A DNA stretch of 64,000 bases. Source: an uncultured cyanobacterium. GTDB lineage: Bacteria > Cyanobacteriota > Cyanobacteriia > PCC-6307 > Cyanobiaceae. The stretch is taken from NCBI GenBank assembly GCA_903823115.1, contig CAIJRN010000061.1, forward strand, positions 1 to 64,000, given 5' to 3'. Under the pieces are notes generated by a model. That model did no database searches, had not been told where the DNA came from, and was given only the letters and a program-made list of their open reading frames with translations. The translations under genes were made by a program, and so were the position numbers. Positions 43,097-52,842 of this stretch are shown in pieces. The first letter of the stretch is position 1. Each line of letters opens with the position of its first letter.

Positions 43097-44329
43097 TTGA
43101 CCGACCTCCTCCTGTTGCTCGCCCTCGCCCTGGCCCTGGTGGCCTGTGGCGGTCTTGCCGTGATGCTGCTGGCGCTGCAACGGCTGATCAGCCGGGCGCC
43201 ACGCCTGGAGGCGCAGGGACAGGCGCCACCAGGCACCAGCCTGCCCGACATCAGCCTGAGCGTTGTCGTTCCGGCCTACAACGAGGCCGACAACATTGCC
43301 GAGCTGGTCAAGGCCCTGCTGGCAAGCAAGCCCCCATGCCGCACCTGGTCCCTGCTGGTGGTCGATGACGACTCCAGCGATGGCACTGCGGCACTGGCCC
43401 GTGAGGCAGCCGCTGGTGATCCCCGCCTCCAGGTGCTGGCGGCGGGCCCGAGGCCTGCCGGGGAGCGCTGGGTCGGCAAGAACTGGGCCTGTGATGTGGG
43501 CTGGCGCCATCTCCAGGGGCAGCCCTCACCGCCCGATTGGCTGCTGTTCATCGATGCCGACCTCAGGCCCGCCGTCGATGCCCTGCCCTTGGCCCTGGCG
43601 GATGCGATCCACAGCGGCGCCGATCTGCTCAGCCTGGCCCCCCAGCTGCGCTGTGGCTGTCTGGCGGAGTGGCTGGTGCAGCCGATCATCGCCAGCCTGC
43701 TGGGTCTCGGCTTTCCGATCGAGCGCGCCAACGACCCCAACGATTCCCTGGCCTTCGCGGCCGGACCGTTCATGTTGTTTCGCCGTTCGGCCTACGTGGC
43801 CGTGGGCGGCCATCGGGCTGTGGCCGGCGACGTGGTGGAGGATCTGGCCCTGGCCCGGGCGATCAAGGGTCGGGGGTTGCGGTTGCGGTACCTGCTGGCC
43901 ACCGATTGCCTGAGCCTGCGGATGTACCGCGATTTCGCTGCTCTCTGGGAGGGTTGGAGCAAGAACTGGTTGCTGGGGCTGGATCGGGATGTGGTTCGGG
44001 CCCTTGCCGCCGCTGCCCTGGTCGTCGAGTTGTTCACGGTGCCCTGGCTGCTGGCGCCGCTGGGCCTGGCGGTCTGGCAGCTGATCGGTGCACCCTGGCT
44101 GCTGCTGGCCTGCCTCGGCGCCATCGCTCTGCAACTGGCGTTGCGGCTGTGGAGCCGCCAGCACTTCGGCCTGCCCCTCACCCACTGGTGGCTGGCGGGA
44201 CTGGGCGGTCTGATCATCGGCGCCATCGCCCCGGTTTCGGTGTGGCGCACCCTCACTGGCCGGGGCTGGACCTGGCGGGGCCGCTCCCTGGCGACGGCCC
44301 CCCAGGGCCCGGTCAGGGCTCAGAGCTGA
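43097..44329 (+). CDS. HpnB-like family 2 glycosyltransferase, membrane-bound
   Basis: A protein of about 410 residues: an N-terminal helix (LLLLLALALALVACGGLAVM), a GT2 domain with LSVVVPAYNEADNIAELV and VVDDDSSDGTAALA, the DxD-type motif WLLFIDADLRP, a mid-region AAGPFMLFRRSAY, GG and ED residues in AVAGDVVEDLALARAI, then C-terminal helices. The arrangement matches the hopene-associated HpnB-type enzymes; in cyanobacteria the acceptor could also be a carotenoid or lipid. TTG at 43097 has GGAG 8 bases upstream and is preferred. GTG at 43088 or 43010 is possible. Confidence 0.8.
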   Translation: MTDLLLLLALALALVACGGLAVMLLALQRLISRAPRLEAQGQAPPGTSLPDISLSVVVPAYNEADNIAELVKALLASKPPCRTWSLLVVDDDSSDGTAALAREAAAGDPRLQVLAAGPRPAGERWVGKNWACDVGWRHLQGQPSPPDWLLFIDADLRPAVDALPLALADAIHSGADLLSLAPQLRCGCLAEWLVQPIIASLLGLGFPIERANDPNDSLAFAAGPFMLFRRSAYVAVGGHRAVAGDVVEDLALARAIKGRGLRLRYLLATDCLSLRMYRDFAALWEGWSKNWLLGLDRDVVRALAAAALVVELFTVPWLLAPLGLAVWQLIGAPWLLLACLGAIALQLALRLWSRQHFGLPLTHWWLAGLGGLIIGAIAPVSVWRTLTGRGWTWRGRSLATAPQGPVRAQS

Positions 44330-44847
44330 ATCGGCTCCAGCTGGCGCAACCGATCGATCAGATCCTCGATGCTTTCGTCTCGGGCGGGCCGGGAGCTGTT
44401 GCTGACGAGCTGGCGACCCACCACGTGGGAGCCCAGATGGGCCAGCAGAATGCGCAGGGCCGTGAGCACGGCGAAGCCGCCCCCGCCCGAGTGGCTGGCG
44501 ATCACGATCGGTCGGCCGTTGAACAGGCTGCGGAAGTCTTCTCCCTGCACCGACAACCAGGCGATGGCGTTGGTCAGAACCGGCGGAATCGAGCCGTTGT
44601 ATTCGGGGGCGCAGATCACCCAGCGAGGGGCTGCTGCCAGCCGTTCGCTCAGGGCACCGATCGCCGCCGGCACACCGCTGGCCGCCAATTGGCGGGGGGT
44701 GAACAAGGGCAGGCACTCCTCGGTGAGATCCAGCACCTGGGCCGTCAGCCCCCGGGAGCGCCCGCAGGCGGCGAAGCGCTCGGCCAGGCGCAGATTTTCG
44801 CCATTGCTGGCGCTGATGACGAGCAGATCGGGGTGCATCGGATCCAT
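44320..44847 (-). CDS. NADPH-dependent FMN reductase family protein
   Basis: A 175-residue flavodoxin-like reductase. The FMN phosphate loop is LVISASNGENLRLAERF. The second conserved region WVICAPEYNGSIPPVLTNAIAWLS is diagnostic of NAD(P)H:FMN or quinone reductases and azoreductase-like proteins. IVIASHSGGGGFAVLTALR lines the third flavin loop. ATG at 44838 (three codons in) is an alternative. The 3' end overlaps the glycosyltransferase end by 10 bases, convergently, and it is divergent from the ArsS-like gene. Confidence 0.9.
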   Translation of the reverse strand: MDPMHPDLLVISASNGENLRLAERFAACGRSRGLTAQVLDLTEECLPLFTPRQLAASGVPAAIGALSERLAAAPRWVICAPEYNGSIPPVLTNAIAWLSVQGEDFRSLFNGRPIVIASHSGGGGFAVLTALRILLAHLGSHVVGRQLVSNSSRPARDESIEDLIDRLRQLEPIQL

Positions 44848-44959
44848 GGCGGGCGACGGGCAGCGAGGGTCGGCCGTTTCGGAATCCTGGCGGGCTTCAG
44901 CAGCGTTGGCTGCCAGGAGGATCCGGCAGCGCCGGTGGCTGCGCCCTACCGTCTCGGCG

Positions 44960-45964
44960 ATGACCAGCACCCTTGCCCACCCCGCTTTTCCGGCCATCCG
45001 CCGCGGCTCCCTGAGCACCCTTCAGGTGAACCTCGGCTACCGCTGCAACCAGAGCTGCAGCCATTGCCATGTGGGGGCCGGGCCCAGCCGGCTGGAAATG
45101 ATGGAGAGCAGCACCCTGGAGCTGATTCCCCGGGTGCTGGCGGCCAGGGCCATCGGCTGCCTCGACATCACCGGGGGTGCCCCCGAACTCCATCCCGGTT
45201 TCCGCGAGCTGGTCCGGGCCGCTCGCCGCATCGGGGCCGCGGTGATCGACCGCTGCAACCTCACCATTCTCAACGAGCCGGGCCAGGACGATCTGGCCTC
45301 CTTCCTGGCCCGGGAACAGGTCAAGGTGGTGGCCTCGCTCCCCTGCTACCTGGAAGACAACGTCGATCGCCAGCGGGGCGATGGCGTCTTTCAGCGCAGC
45401 ATCGAGGGTCTGCGCCAGCTCAATGCCCTCGGCTACGGGCAGCAGGGCTCCGGCCTGGAGCTGGCTCTGGTGTACAACCCGCAGGGCGCGGTGTTGCCCC
45501 CTCCCCAGGCGAGCCTGGAAGCCGACTACCGGCGGGTGCTCAGCAGAGATCACGGCGTGGTCTTCAACGCTCTCTACGCCCTGGCCAACATGCCGATCCG
45601 CCGGTTCGAGGCCGTGTTGCGCGCCAGTGGTGAGTTGGAGTCCTACCGCGAGCTGCTGCGACGTCACCATCAACCCGCCAATCTCGAGGCCGTGATGTGC
45701 CGCCAGTTGATCAGCGTGGACTGGCAGGGCCGACTTCATGACTGTGACTTCAACCAGATGCTGGACCTGGGGCTCAGCCGTCAGGTCCTTGATCGTGCCT
45801 CAGCCGTGATCGATGGCGCCAACAGAGACGCCGCGATCGAAGAACCGGCCCACCTGCGCGATCTGCTGACCCTGGATCCTGCCGGCGCTGCGGTGCGGGT
45901 CGCGGAGCATTGCTGGGGCTGCACCGCCGGCGGCGGCTCCAGTTGCGGCGGTGCTTTGAGTTGA
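44960..45964 (+). CDS. ArsS-like radical SAM enzyme (arsenosugar biosynthesis family)
   Basis: A 334-residue radical SAM protein. The cluster motif CNQSCSHC has C29, C33 and C36. DITGGAPELHPGFRELV is the GGxP-type SAM region. The C-terminal DUF3641 part ends CWGCTAGGGSSCGG, with QLISVDWQGRLHDCDFNQML before it. ArsS converts dimethylarsinate toward dimethylarsinoyl-adenosine, the precursor of arsenosugars. No arsM or other ars gene is adjacent, so the pathway assignment is from family only. The ATG at 44960 fits the start of the conserved region. Confidence 0.85.
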   Translation: MTSTLAHPAFPAIRRGSLSTLQVNLGYRCNQSCSHCHVGAGPSRLEMMESSTLELIPRVLAARAIGCLDITGGAPELHPGFRELVRAARRIGAAVIDRCNLTILNEPGQDDLASFLAREQVKVVASLPCYLEDNVDRQRGDGVFQRSIEGLRQLNALGYGQQGSGLELALVYNPQGAVLPPPQASLEADYRRVLSRDHGVVFNALYALANMPIRRFEAVLRASGELESYRELLRRHHQPANLEAVMCRQLISVDWQGRLHDCDFNQMLDLGLSRQVLDRASAVIDGANRDAAIEEPAHLRDLLTLDPAGAAVRVAEHCWGCTAGGGSSCGGALS

Positions 45965-46038
45965 TCGGGATGCTGATCCAGCCGCTGATCAGTACCGACC
46001 AGCATGGCGAATCCAAAATCGGCCGTGATCGTAATCCC

Positions 46039-46073
46039 AAAAATGAGGCCCAACCCCCTGGGGGGCCGGGCCT
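46039..46073 (-). terminator. Rho-independent terminator with no assigned upstream gene
   Basis: The minus strand reads AGGCCC...GGGCCT arms around a CCCCC/GGGGG core, then CA and TTTTT (plus A-run 46039-46043). It faces the end of the ArsS-like gene. No T-run occurs on the plus side, so it terminates leftward transcription. No gene on the minus strand is supported between here and the phosphoketolase start. Confidence 0.7.
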
Positions 46074-46509
46074 TGGGAACTGTTGGAACGGGCTGATCAG
46101 ACGAGTGGCCCGTCAGGGCCGGGGATGGGTGATGCGGTTGGGTCCGTGGTCCGGCAGCTGCCAGATCGGATCTTGACCGTCATGCGTTCGCCATCGATGA
46201 GTCGTCAGCGGGTTTTGAAGGGGAGGATCGGTTGGGGCGGAGTTGCCGAAGGTGGCACCTGGGGCCGAGCATCCATGGAATCGGTTTCCGTCAACCCGGG
46301 GGCACCTGGTGCGCCCTGCCATGGGAGAGCTCCGGGGTGGAGGCGGCAGGACGCGGTGAACGGCGCATCGGATGATTCACTCGGAACCTGGAAACCGCTG
46401 ATCAGAACAAGACTGTTGGAGCAGGGGCCTGCGGTCGACTCACTCCTGAAATTCGATTGGGTGGCGTGTCTTCCATCGCTGGACCTCCCGTGTTGATGCC
46501 ATCACTGTT

Positions 46510-46572
46510 GCCCCGAACGAGACGGGGCGCCATGGGTATTCATGCCTGTTCTGTCGGCATCGGCTGACAGAA
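46510..46572 (+). promoter_or_regulatory. Two hairpins in the phosphoketolase leader
   Basis: GCCCCG-AACGAGA-CGGGGC (46510-46528) and TTCTGTC-N10-GACAGAA (46549-46572) are perfect stems 48-110 bases before the xfp start. They could be leader RNA structures or, for the second, a protein-binding dyad. No known riboswitch pattern is recognised. Confidence 0.35.
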
Positions 46573-46619
46573 GCGACTCTTGCGCCCCGGACCGTGTCGA
46601 GTGAGCCTGTCCCCGTGTC

Positions 46620-49127
46620 ATGCCTCCCCAGGGCTTGTCCCGGTGTTTTCTCCCGATTGTCAGCCGACTCATGGTGTTCTCCTCCGCCGCTGCTGCAGAC
46701 CCTCCGGCAGGGCAGGCCGTCGATCGGACCTCACAGGCTGTGCTGATCACAGAGCAGGAGTTGCTGCGTCTGGACGCCTGGTGGCGCGCCGCCAACTACC
46801 TGGCGGTGGGCATGATCTATCTGCGCGCCAATCCCCTGTTGCGGGAACCGCTGCTGGCTGAGCACATCAAGGCGCGTCTGCTCGGCCACTGGGGCTCCAG
46901 TCCCGGCCAGGCCTTCATCTGGGCCCACGCCAATCGGCTGATCCGCCGCCACGACCTGGAGATGATCTATCTCTCCGGGCCGGGCCACGGCGCCCCCGGG
47001 GTGCTCGGTCCCACCTATCTCGATGGCAGTTACAGCGAGGTTTACCCCGACAAGTCCCAGGACCTCGAGGGGATGGGCCGCTTCTTCAAGCAGTTTTCCT
47101 TTCCGGGCCACATCGGCAGCCACTGCACCCCCGAAACACCCGGTTCGATCCATGAAGGCGGCGAGCTGGGTTACGTGCTCTCCCATGCCTGCGGCGCCGT
47201 GTTCGACAACCCGAACCTGATCGCCCTGGCCTGTGTGGGGGATGGCGAGGCCGAAACCGGCCCCCTGGCCACCTCCTGGCACATCAATAAATTTTTGAAC
47301 CCGATCGGTGATGGGGCGGTGCTGCCGGTGCTGCACCTCAACGGCTACAAGATCGCCAATCCCACCCTGCTGGCCCGCATTCCGCGCGAAGAGCTGGCCA
47401 GCCTGATGCGCGGCTACGGCTGGGAGCCCCTGTTCGTCGAGGGCCATGAACCGCTGGCGATGCACCAGGCGATGGCCGCCGCCATGGATGGGGCCGTCGG
47501 CCGCATCCGCGCCATCCAGGCCGAATGCCGCAGCAGTGGCGTGGCCCGCAGGCCCGCCTGGCCGATGATCGTGCTGCGCTCCCCCAAGGGCTGGACCGGT
47601 CCGGCGGAGCTCCACGGCCACAAGCTTGAGGGCTCCTGGCGTTCCCACCAGGTGCCCCTGCCGGCTCCCGCCAGCAATCCCGAGCAGCTGCAGATGTTGG
47701 AGCAGTGGTTGCGCAGCTACCGACCTGAGGAGCTGTTCGATCACAACGGCACCCTGGTGGAAGAGCTGCAGGCCCTGGCACCCCACGGCAACCACCGCAT
47801 GGGCTCCAATCCCCATGCCAATGGCGGCCTGCTGCGCCGCAAGCTGAAATTACCGCCGGTGGAGTCCTATGCCGTGACTCTGGAGCGGCCGGGCTCGGTG
47901 GAGGCGGAGAACACGGCGCCCTTGGGGGCCCTGCTGCGGGATGCAATTGAGCGCAATCCCCATTCATTGCGTGTCTTTGGCCCTGATGAAACAGCCTCCA
48001 ACCGCCTGCAGGCGATCTACGAGCGCAGCCGCAAGGTGTGGATGGAGGAGCTGTTACCGGAGGACGCCGATGGCGGTGAGTTATGCCGCGAAGGACGGGT
48101 GGTGGAGATGCTGTCGGAGCACACCCTGGTGGGGATGATGGAGGGTTATCTGCTCACCGGTCGTTATGGCTTCTTCCATACCTATGAGGCCTTCGCCCAT
48201 GTGATCGCCTCGATGTTCAACCAGCACGCCAAATGGCTGGAAAGCTGCCTGCATCACGCCCCCTGGCGTGCCTCGATCGGCGCCTGGAACTGCCTGATCT
48301 CCTCCACCGTCTGGCGCCAGGATCACAACGGTTTCACCCACCAGGATCCGGGCTTCATTGACCTGGCCGGCAACAAGAGTGGCGAGGTGGTGCGGGTCTA
48401 TCTTCCCGCCGATGCCAACGCACTGCTGGCGGTGGCGGAGGAGGCTCTGGTGGAAACCAACGTCTGCAACATCATTGTTTCCGACAAGCAGAAGCATCTT
48501 CAGTACCTGAGCCTGGAGCAGGCCCGTCAGCATGTGGCCAAGGGCATCGGCCTCTGGAGCTGGGCCAGCAACGATCACCACGGCCGCGAACCGGATGAGC
48601 CCGATGTGGTGATGGCCTGCGCCGGCGATATCCCCACCAAGGAAACCCTGGCCGCCGTGGAGATCCTGCGCCGGGAAATCCCCAGCCTGCGCATCCGCGT
48701 GCTCAACGTCGTGAAGCTGTTCGCCCTCACCGAGCCCAATGAACATCCCCATGGCCTGAGCGATCGCGATTTCGACACCCTGTTCACCATCAATCGGCCG
48801 GTGATCTTCAATTTCCACGGCTATCCCTGGCTGATTCACCGCCTCACTTATCGCCGCACCAACCATGCCAATCTGCACGTGCGGGGCTATAAGGAAAAGG
48901 GCAACATCAACACGCCGCTGGAGCTGGCGATGAACAATCAGATTGATCGTTTCAATCTGGTCGTCGATGTGATTGATCGTGTGCCGGGCCTGGGCTCAAG
49001 GGCCGCCCATGTCAAGGAGCGGATGAAGGAAGCAATTCTGTATCACCGCGCCTATGCCCATGCCCATGGCACCGATGCACCCGAGGTCACGGAGTGGCGT
49101 TGGACCTTGCCTGACGGCGAATCGTGA
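46620..49127 (+). CDS. xfp: Phosphoketolase
   Basis: An 835-residue thiamine-diphosphate enzyme that splits xylulose 5-phosphate, and often fructose 6-phosphate, into acetyl-phosphate plus an aldose phosphate. ISGP-type features are seen in [13 protein letters not shown], and [19 protein letters not shown] is intact. The ThDP motif is [33 protein letters not shown], then [15 protein letters not shown] and [11 protein letters not shown], follow in the middle domain. The first ATG (46620) gives a slightly long N-terminus; ATG at 46671 is an alternative. The stop overlaps the acetate kinase GTG start (GTGA), so the pair is an operon. Confidence 0.96.
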   Translation: MPPQGLSRCFLPIVSRLMVFSSAAAADPPAGQAVDRTSQAVLITEQELLRLDAWWRAANYLAVGMIYLRANPLLREPLLAEHIKARLLGHWGSSPGQAFIWAHANRLIRRHDLEMIYLSGPGHGAPGVLGPTYLDGSYSEVYPDKSQDLEGMGRFFKQFSFPGHIGSHCTPETPGSIHEGGELGYVLSHACGAVFDNPNLIALACVGDGEAETGPLATSWHINKFLNPIGDGAVLPVLHLNGYKIANPTLLARIPREELASLMRGYGWEPLFVEGHEPLAMHQAMAAAMDGAVGRIRAIQAECRSSGVARRPAWPMIVLRSPKGWTGPAELHGHKLEGSWRSHQVPLPAPASNPEQLQMLEQWLRSYRPEELFDHNGTLVEELQALAPHGNHRMGSNPHANGGLLRRKLKLPPVESYAVTLERPGSVEAENTAPLGALLRDAIERNPHSLRVFGPDETASNRLQAIYERSRKVWMEELLPEDADGGELCREGRVVEMLSEHTLVGMMEGYLLTGRYGFFHTYEAFAHVIASMFNQHAKWLESCLHHAPWRASIGAWNCLISSTVWRQDHNGFTHQDPGFIDLAGNKSGEVVRVYLPADANALLAVAEEALVETNVCNIIVSDKQKHLQYLSLEQARQHVAKGIGLWSWASNDHHGREPDEPDVVMACAGDIPTKETLAAVEILRREIPSLRIRVLNVVKLFALTEPNEHPHGLSDRDFDTLFTINRPVIFNFHGYPWLIHRLTYRRTNHANLHVRGYKEKGNINTPLELAMNNQIDRFNLVVDVIDRVPGLGSRAAHVKERMKEAILYHRAYAHAHGTDAPEVTEWRWTLPDGES

Positions 49128-50221
49128 GTGAGCAGCCGCTGCTGGTGCTCAATGCCGGCAGCTCCAGTCTCAAACTTTCGCTCCTGAACGTCGCCGGTGA
49201 GGTCCTGGTTCGAGAACAGCGCAACTGGTCGCCGTTGGCCAGCCAGGACGGCGATCTTGAGCGGCTGCTGGAGACCTGGTTGCCCCAGACCCTGGCCCCC
49301 TGGCTGGGGCCTGGGGGCCAGGGTCTGCTGTTGGTTGGTCATCGGGTCGTGCATGGCGGCCTGCGCTTCAGCGAGGCCACGCCCCTCAATGCCGAGGTGC
49401 TGAAGGCCATTGAGACGTTGGTACCCCTGGCCCCCCTGCACAACGCCGTGGCGCTGCGGCTGATGCGCTGGTTGGGGACCTGGCAGCCCCAGCTGCCCCA
49501 GTGGGCCTGTTTCGACACGGCCTTCCACGCCAGCCTGGGCGCCGAAGAGTTCACCTACGCAATCCCGGCGAGCTGGCGGCGCCAGGGCCTGCGCCGCTTC
49601 GGTTTCCATGGCCTCAACCATCAGCACGTCAGCGAGGTGGTGCAGCGCCGCTGGCGTGCAGGCGGCCGGCTGGGCTCACCGCGCCTGATCAGTGCCCATC
49701 TTGGCGCCGGCTGTTCCCTGTGCGCCATTGCAGCGGGTCGCAGCGTCGCCACCACCATGGGCTTCACGCCGATGGAGGGGCTGGTGATGGCCAGCCGCAG
49801 CGGTTCGATCGATCCAGGCCTGCTGCTGCATCAGCTGCGCCAGGGACTGAGCCTGGCCGATCTCGATCAGGCCCTCAATCATGAGGGGGGCCTGCTGGGC
49901 CTGTCGGAGCGCACGGCCGACATGCGCGAGCTGCGGCGGCTGAGCGCAGGCGGCGCTGATGGTTGCGTCGATCCTGGCGCCCAGCTGGCGATCGCCGTGT
50001 TTCGCCATCGGTTGCTCCAGGGGATCGGCGCCATGGCCGCCAGCCTGCAGGGGGTGGATGTGATCGCCCTGACTGGGGGCATCGGTGAACATGACGGCGA
50101 GCTGCACACCGAACTGGTGGCCGCCCTGTCCTGGTTGCATCCCTTTGAGTTGCTGACCGTCAGCGCCGATGAGGAGGGGATGGTGGCTCGCAGCTGTCTG
50201 GCGGCCATGGCCAGGGGCTGA
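49124..50221 (+). CDS. ackA: Acetate kinase
   Basis: A 365-residue ASKHA-fold kinase that interconverts acetyl-phosphate and acetate with [21 protein letters not shown] is the N-terminal phosphate loop. [44 protein letters not shown] and [12 protein letters not shown] are family signatures, with the catalytic Asp and Arg in place. It is shorter than the roughly 400-residue enzymes of enterics. Coupling to xfp by a GTGA overlap means acetyl-phosphate from phosphoketolase can be used to make ATP and acetate. Confidence 0.96.
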   Translation: MSEQPLLVLNAGSSSLKLSLLNVAGEVLVREQRNWSPLASQDGDLERLLETWLPQTLAPWLGPGGQGLLLVGHRVVHGGLRFSEATPLNAEVLKAIETLVPLAPLHNAVALRLMRWLGTWQPQLPQWACFDTAFHASLGAEEFTYAIPASWRRQGLRRFGFHGLNHQHVSEVVQRRWRAGGRLGSPRLISAHLGAGCSLCAIAAGRSVATTMGFTPMEGLVMASRSGSIDPGLLLHQLRQGLSLADLDQALNHEGGLLGLSERTADMRELRRLSAGGADGCVDPGAQLAIAVFRHRLLQGIGAMAASLQGVDVIALTGGIGEHDGELHTELVAALSWLHPFELLTVSADEEGMVARSCLAAMARG

Positions 50222-50232
50222 CCCCTGCGACG

Positions 50233-52725
50233 TCAGGATCCAGCCGGTATGGGGACGCTCAGGCCATCAATCCCGCTTTGGAGGTAGCAGGAGCGAATCT
50301 CGGCGGCGCTGACGCCCGGGCTGAACAAAAAACCCTGGAAATGACGGATGCCATACCGATGCAGCAGCTCGAAGCTCTGGCTGTTGCTGACGCCTTCAGC
50401 GACCAACTCAAAACCCATCGAGGGGGCCATCTGACTGATCAGCGTCACGATCTGTCTGGCGTGGCTATCCCGGCTCATCGCTTCAACAAAGGAGCGATCA
50501 ATCTTGACTTCATCGGGTTGCAAACTGTTGAGCAGATTGAGCGAGGAATAGCCTGTGCCAAAGTCGTCCAAAGACAAGCGCACGCCTTGCTGCCTAAGGC
50601 TTTCGATGTTGCGATTCACAGTCGGACTTGCTTCAATTATTGCCTGTTCTGTCAGCTCGATTGTGAGAGATGTCGCTAGTACTCCGGCTTTTTGCAGTTG
50701 TATCTGCACCCGCTTGGCAAGATTAGGATCCTGCAACTTAGATGGGCTGATATTGACTGAAAGCCGGATATTGCTGTTCAGGTTTTCGATAATGCTGACA
50801 TACCCCTCCAGCGCAAGGCTCAGTAGCTCCTCGCCGAGCAGGTTGATTTGGCGGTAGCGTTCGGCCACGCCGACGAACATTTCAGGATTGATCCAGCCCA
50901 GTTGTGGATGATGCCAGCGGGCCAGGGCTTCAACGGCGTAGAGCTGGAAATTTTCGTCAACGATAGGCTGAAAAACCACAGATAAGCTGTGATTGCGGAT
51001 CGCCTGGAGCAGGTCGTTGTAGAGCTCGTAATCAGTCGAGCCGGTCGATGGATCCGACAGAGAAAAGATAGAAATACGATTGTATTTGTTTCGTTTCGCC
51101 TCGGTCATTGCTTGGTCACATTGGCGCAGGGCTAAGTTTTTATTGAGCTTGTTGGGATCCAGAACACTGATGCCGATGCTCAAGCTGATTTCGATCCAGA
51201 TATCCTCAACCTGGCTGGGTTGCTCAAATTGCCGGGCGATTTGATGGGCAAGTTGTTGCAAGCTCTGATTAATGCTTGCTGGTTCTAGATGTTGCCAGGT
51301 TTCGAGGTTGATGAGAATCGCAAACTCATCGCCACCATAGCGAGCCAGGAAATCATGTTGACCTATTTGCTCTCGCAAGTTCCGCGCCACCATGGCCAGG
51401 CTGGCATCACCAATCTCATGGCCATAAGTATCGTTGATGTCCTTGAATTTATCGATATCCACGAACAGAATTGCCAGACTTGTTCCCGCCAGTTGATGAC
51501 GACTGGCTTCCAGTTCCAGTTGTTCCCCAAAATAGCGGCGATTGGGGAGCTGGGTGAGGCCATCGATCAGGGCCAGGCTCCTGGCACCATTGAGAAAACG
51601 CTGAAAACGCCGCGCCAGTTCCTCCAGACGGCTTTCCATGGCCTCAGGATTCACCACAGCGTTCTCCAGGCGCTGCCGCTCCCCCAGCAGTTTGGCCAGC
51701 ACCTCATCCTCTGGTTGCAGCGTGGTCGCACGCAAGCCGACGCGATCGAGGAGTCGGTCGAGTTGTTGGCAAAACTGGCGCACCCGCCCGATGCTGCGGC
51801 GTTCGCCGCGCAGCTGCAGCAGGGTGTGGCGGCGGCGCTCCAACATGACGGCCGCCCTGACCAGCAGGACCGGCAACAACAGGGCCAGAAGCAGCATCAG
51901 GTCCCCCAGCAGACCGCGCCCCAATCCAGGCAACGAAGACTCCCGTCGCAGGACCAGGATCTGGCCCGCCGGCCCGCGCAGCGGGCGTGGTCCAGGGATC
52001 ACCTCTGCGGCCGCTGACGCCGATGAGCCGATACTGGATAGCTTGGCCGTGTCGGGCCTCAGCTGGAAATCGGGGATCAGGGAAGCCAGAGCGGCCTTGA
52101 GATGGGGCCCGTAGTCAGAGTGCAGCAACGGCTCGAAAATCACCAGGGCCCCATTGGCCGGTGCCGTGCTGTCGTCGTTGCTGATCTGGGTGAGAACACC
52201 GAGGTGATACCGACCCTCCTGATCGCGGCAGCCGAGCCAGATGGAATCGCTCAGATGGTGCAGGCCGGCCAGGTTGTCGCTCGCACAGGTCACCAACGCC
52301 TGGTCGGGCTTGCTGTTGAGCTGGTGGCGACTGTCGCGACTGCGGTTGCTGAACAGGGTTTTCCCCTGCCGGTCAAAGACGGCGATCACCGCACCGCCAT
52401 CAAACACGGTGCTGCTGGCCACCTCCTTGCTCAGAAAGCCGGGGTTCTGGCCTGCCACGTAGCGGTAGATGTTGTCCCAGCGACTCCAGTCGTTGGCGAA
52501 CCGCTCGGTGCCGCTCAGGGCCGCGAACACCGTTTCCAGCTTCTCCAGGCGGGCGGTGCGCTGGCTTGCTTGGATTTCAAGGTTGCGGCGCCGCAGTTCC
52601 AGTGTCCCGAGGGGCAACAGCAGCAGCAGGGCCAGCCCAGCAACAGCCAGGCTCCTGGCCTCGCGTGGCATCAGCTGCCCCTCCTGCTTGAGCCAGGAAC
52701 GAATGACCTTGAAAGGACGTGCCAT
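50233..52725 (-). CDS. CHASE4-GGDEF-EAL c-di-GMP turnover protein
   Basis: An 830-residue membrane sensor. Two helices flank an extracytoplasmic CHASE4-like domain (about residues 45-260, with SRWDNIYRYVAGQNPGFLSK). A linker follows. The diguanylate cyclase domain has ARYGGDEFAILI (near 464), and the phosphodiesterase domain has VEALARWHHP (near 598), SVNISP, ELTEQA, SLDDFGTGYSSL and LVAEGV. Both active sites look intact. The RxxD inhibitory site is absent (GQHD before LARYGGDEF). The 3' part (about 50500-51500) is more AT-rich. It is convergent with ackA. Confidence 0.93.
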   Translation of the reverse strand: MARPFKVIRSWLKQEGQLMPREARSLAVAGLALLLLLPLGTLELRRRNLEIQASQRTARLEKLETVFAALSGTERFANDWSRWDNIYRYVAGQNPGFLSKEVASSTVFDGGAVIAVFDRQGKTLFSNRSRDSRHQLNSKPDQALVTCASDNLAGLHHLSDSIWLGCRDQEGRYHLGVLTQISNDDSTAPANGALVIFEPLLHSDYGPHLKAALASLIPDFQLRPDTAKLSSIGSSASAAAEVIPGPRPLRGPAGQILVLRRESSLPGLGRGLLGDLMLLLALLLPVLLVRAAVMLERRRHTLLQLRGERRSIGRVRQFCQQLDRLLDRVGLRATTLQPEDEVLAKLLGERQRLENAVVNPEAMESRLEELARRFQRFLNGARSLALIDGLTQLPNRRYFGEQLELEASRHQLAGTSLAILFVDIDKFKDINDTYGHEIGDASLAMVARNLREQIGQHDFLARYGGDEFAILINLETWQHLEPASINQSLQQLAHQIARQFEQPSQVEDIWIEISLSIGISVLDPNKLNKNLALRQCDQAMTEAKRNKYNRISIFSLSDPSTGSTDYELYNDLLQAIRNHSLSVVFQPIVDENFQLYAVEALARWHHPQLGWINPEMFVGVAERYRQINLLGEELLSLALEGYVSIIENLNSNIRLSVNISPSKLQDPNLAKRVQIQLQKAGVLATSLTIELTEQAIIEASPTVNRNIESLRQQGVRLSLDDFGTGYSSLNLLNSLQPDEVKIDRSFVEAMSRDSHARQIVTLISQMAPSMGFELVAEGVSNSQSFELLHRYGIRHFQGFLFSPGVSAAEIRSCYLQSGIDGLSVPIPAGS

Positions 52726-52842
52726 CAATCAGATCTTCTGGCCTCGCCGGGTTGAACTTCAGCAATCTTTCACAAGATAGTAACTTTTCACCTGTTCCGA
52801 CGCCGCTGCCCGGATGCCGGCTTCGGGATGCCAGCGATCCGA

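Larger units (their letters stand above)
45965..46619. other. Long intergenic region before phosphoketolase
   Basis: This 655-base region has no convincing plus-strand gene. It contains a strong minus-strand terminator (46039-46073), a 28-codon minus-strand frame just before it (46097-46183, no SD), a GC hairpin at about 46301-46319, and two hairpins close to the phosphoketolase start. A small RNA or peptide transcript on the minus strand is possible. Confidence 0.45.

Noticed and set aside
43537-45633. A 698-codon plus-strand frame across the glycosyltransferase, FMN reductase and ArsS-like genes
   Set aside because: It crosses three well-supported genes in other frames and strands and is Arg/Pro/Gly-rich throughout.
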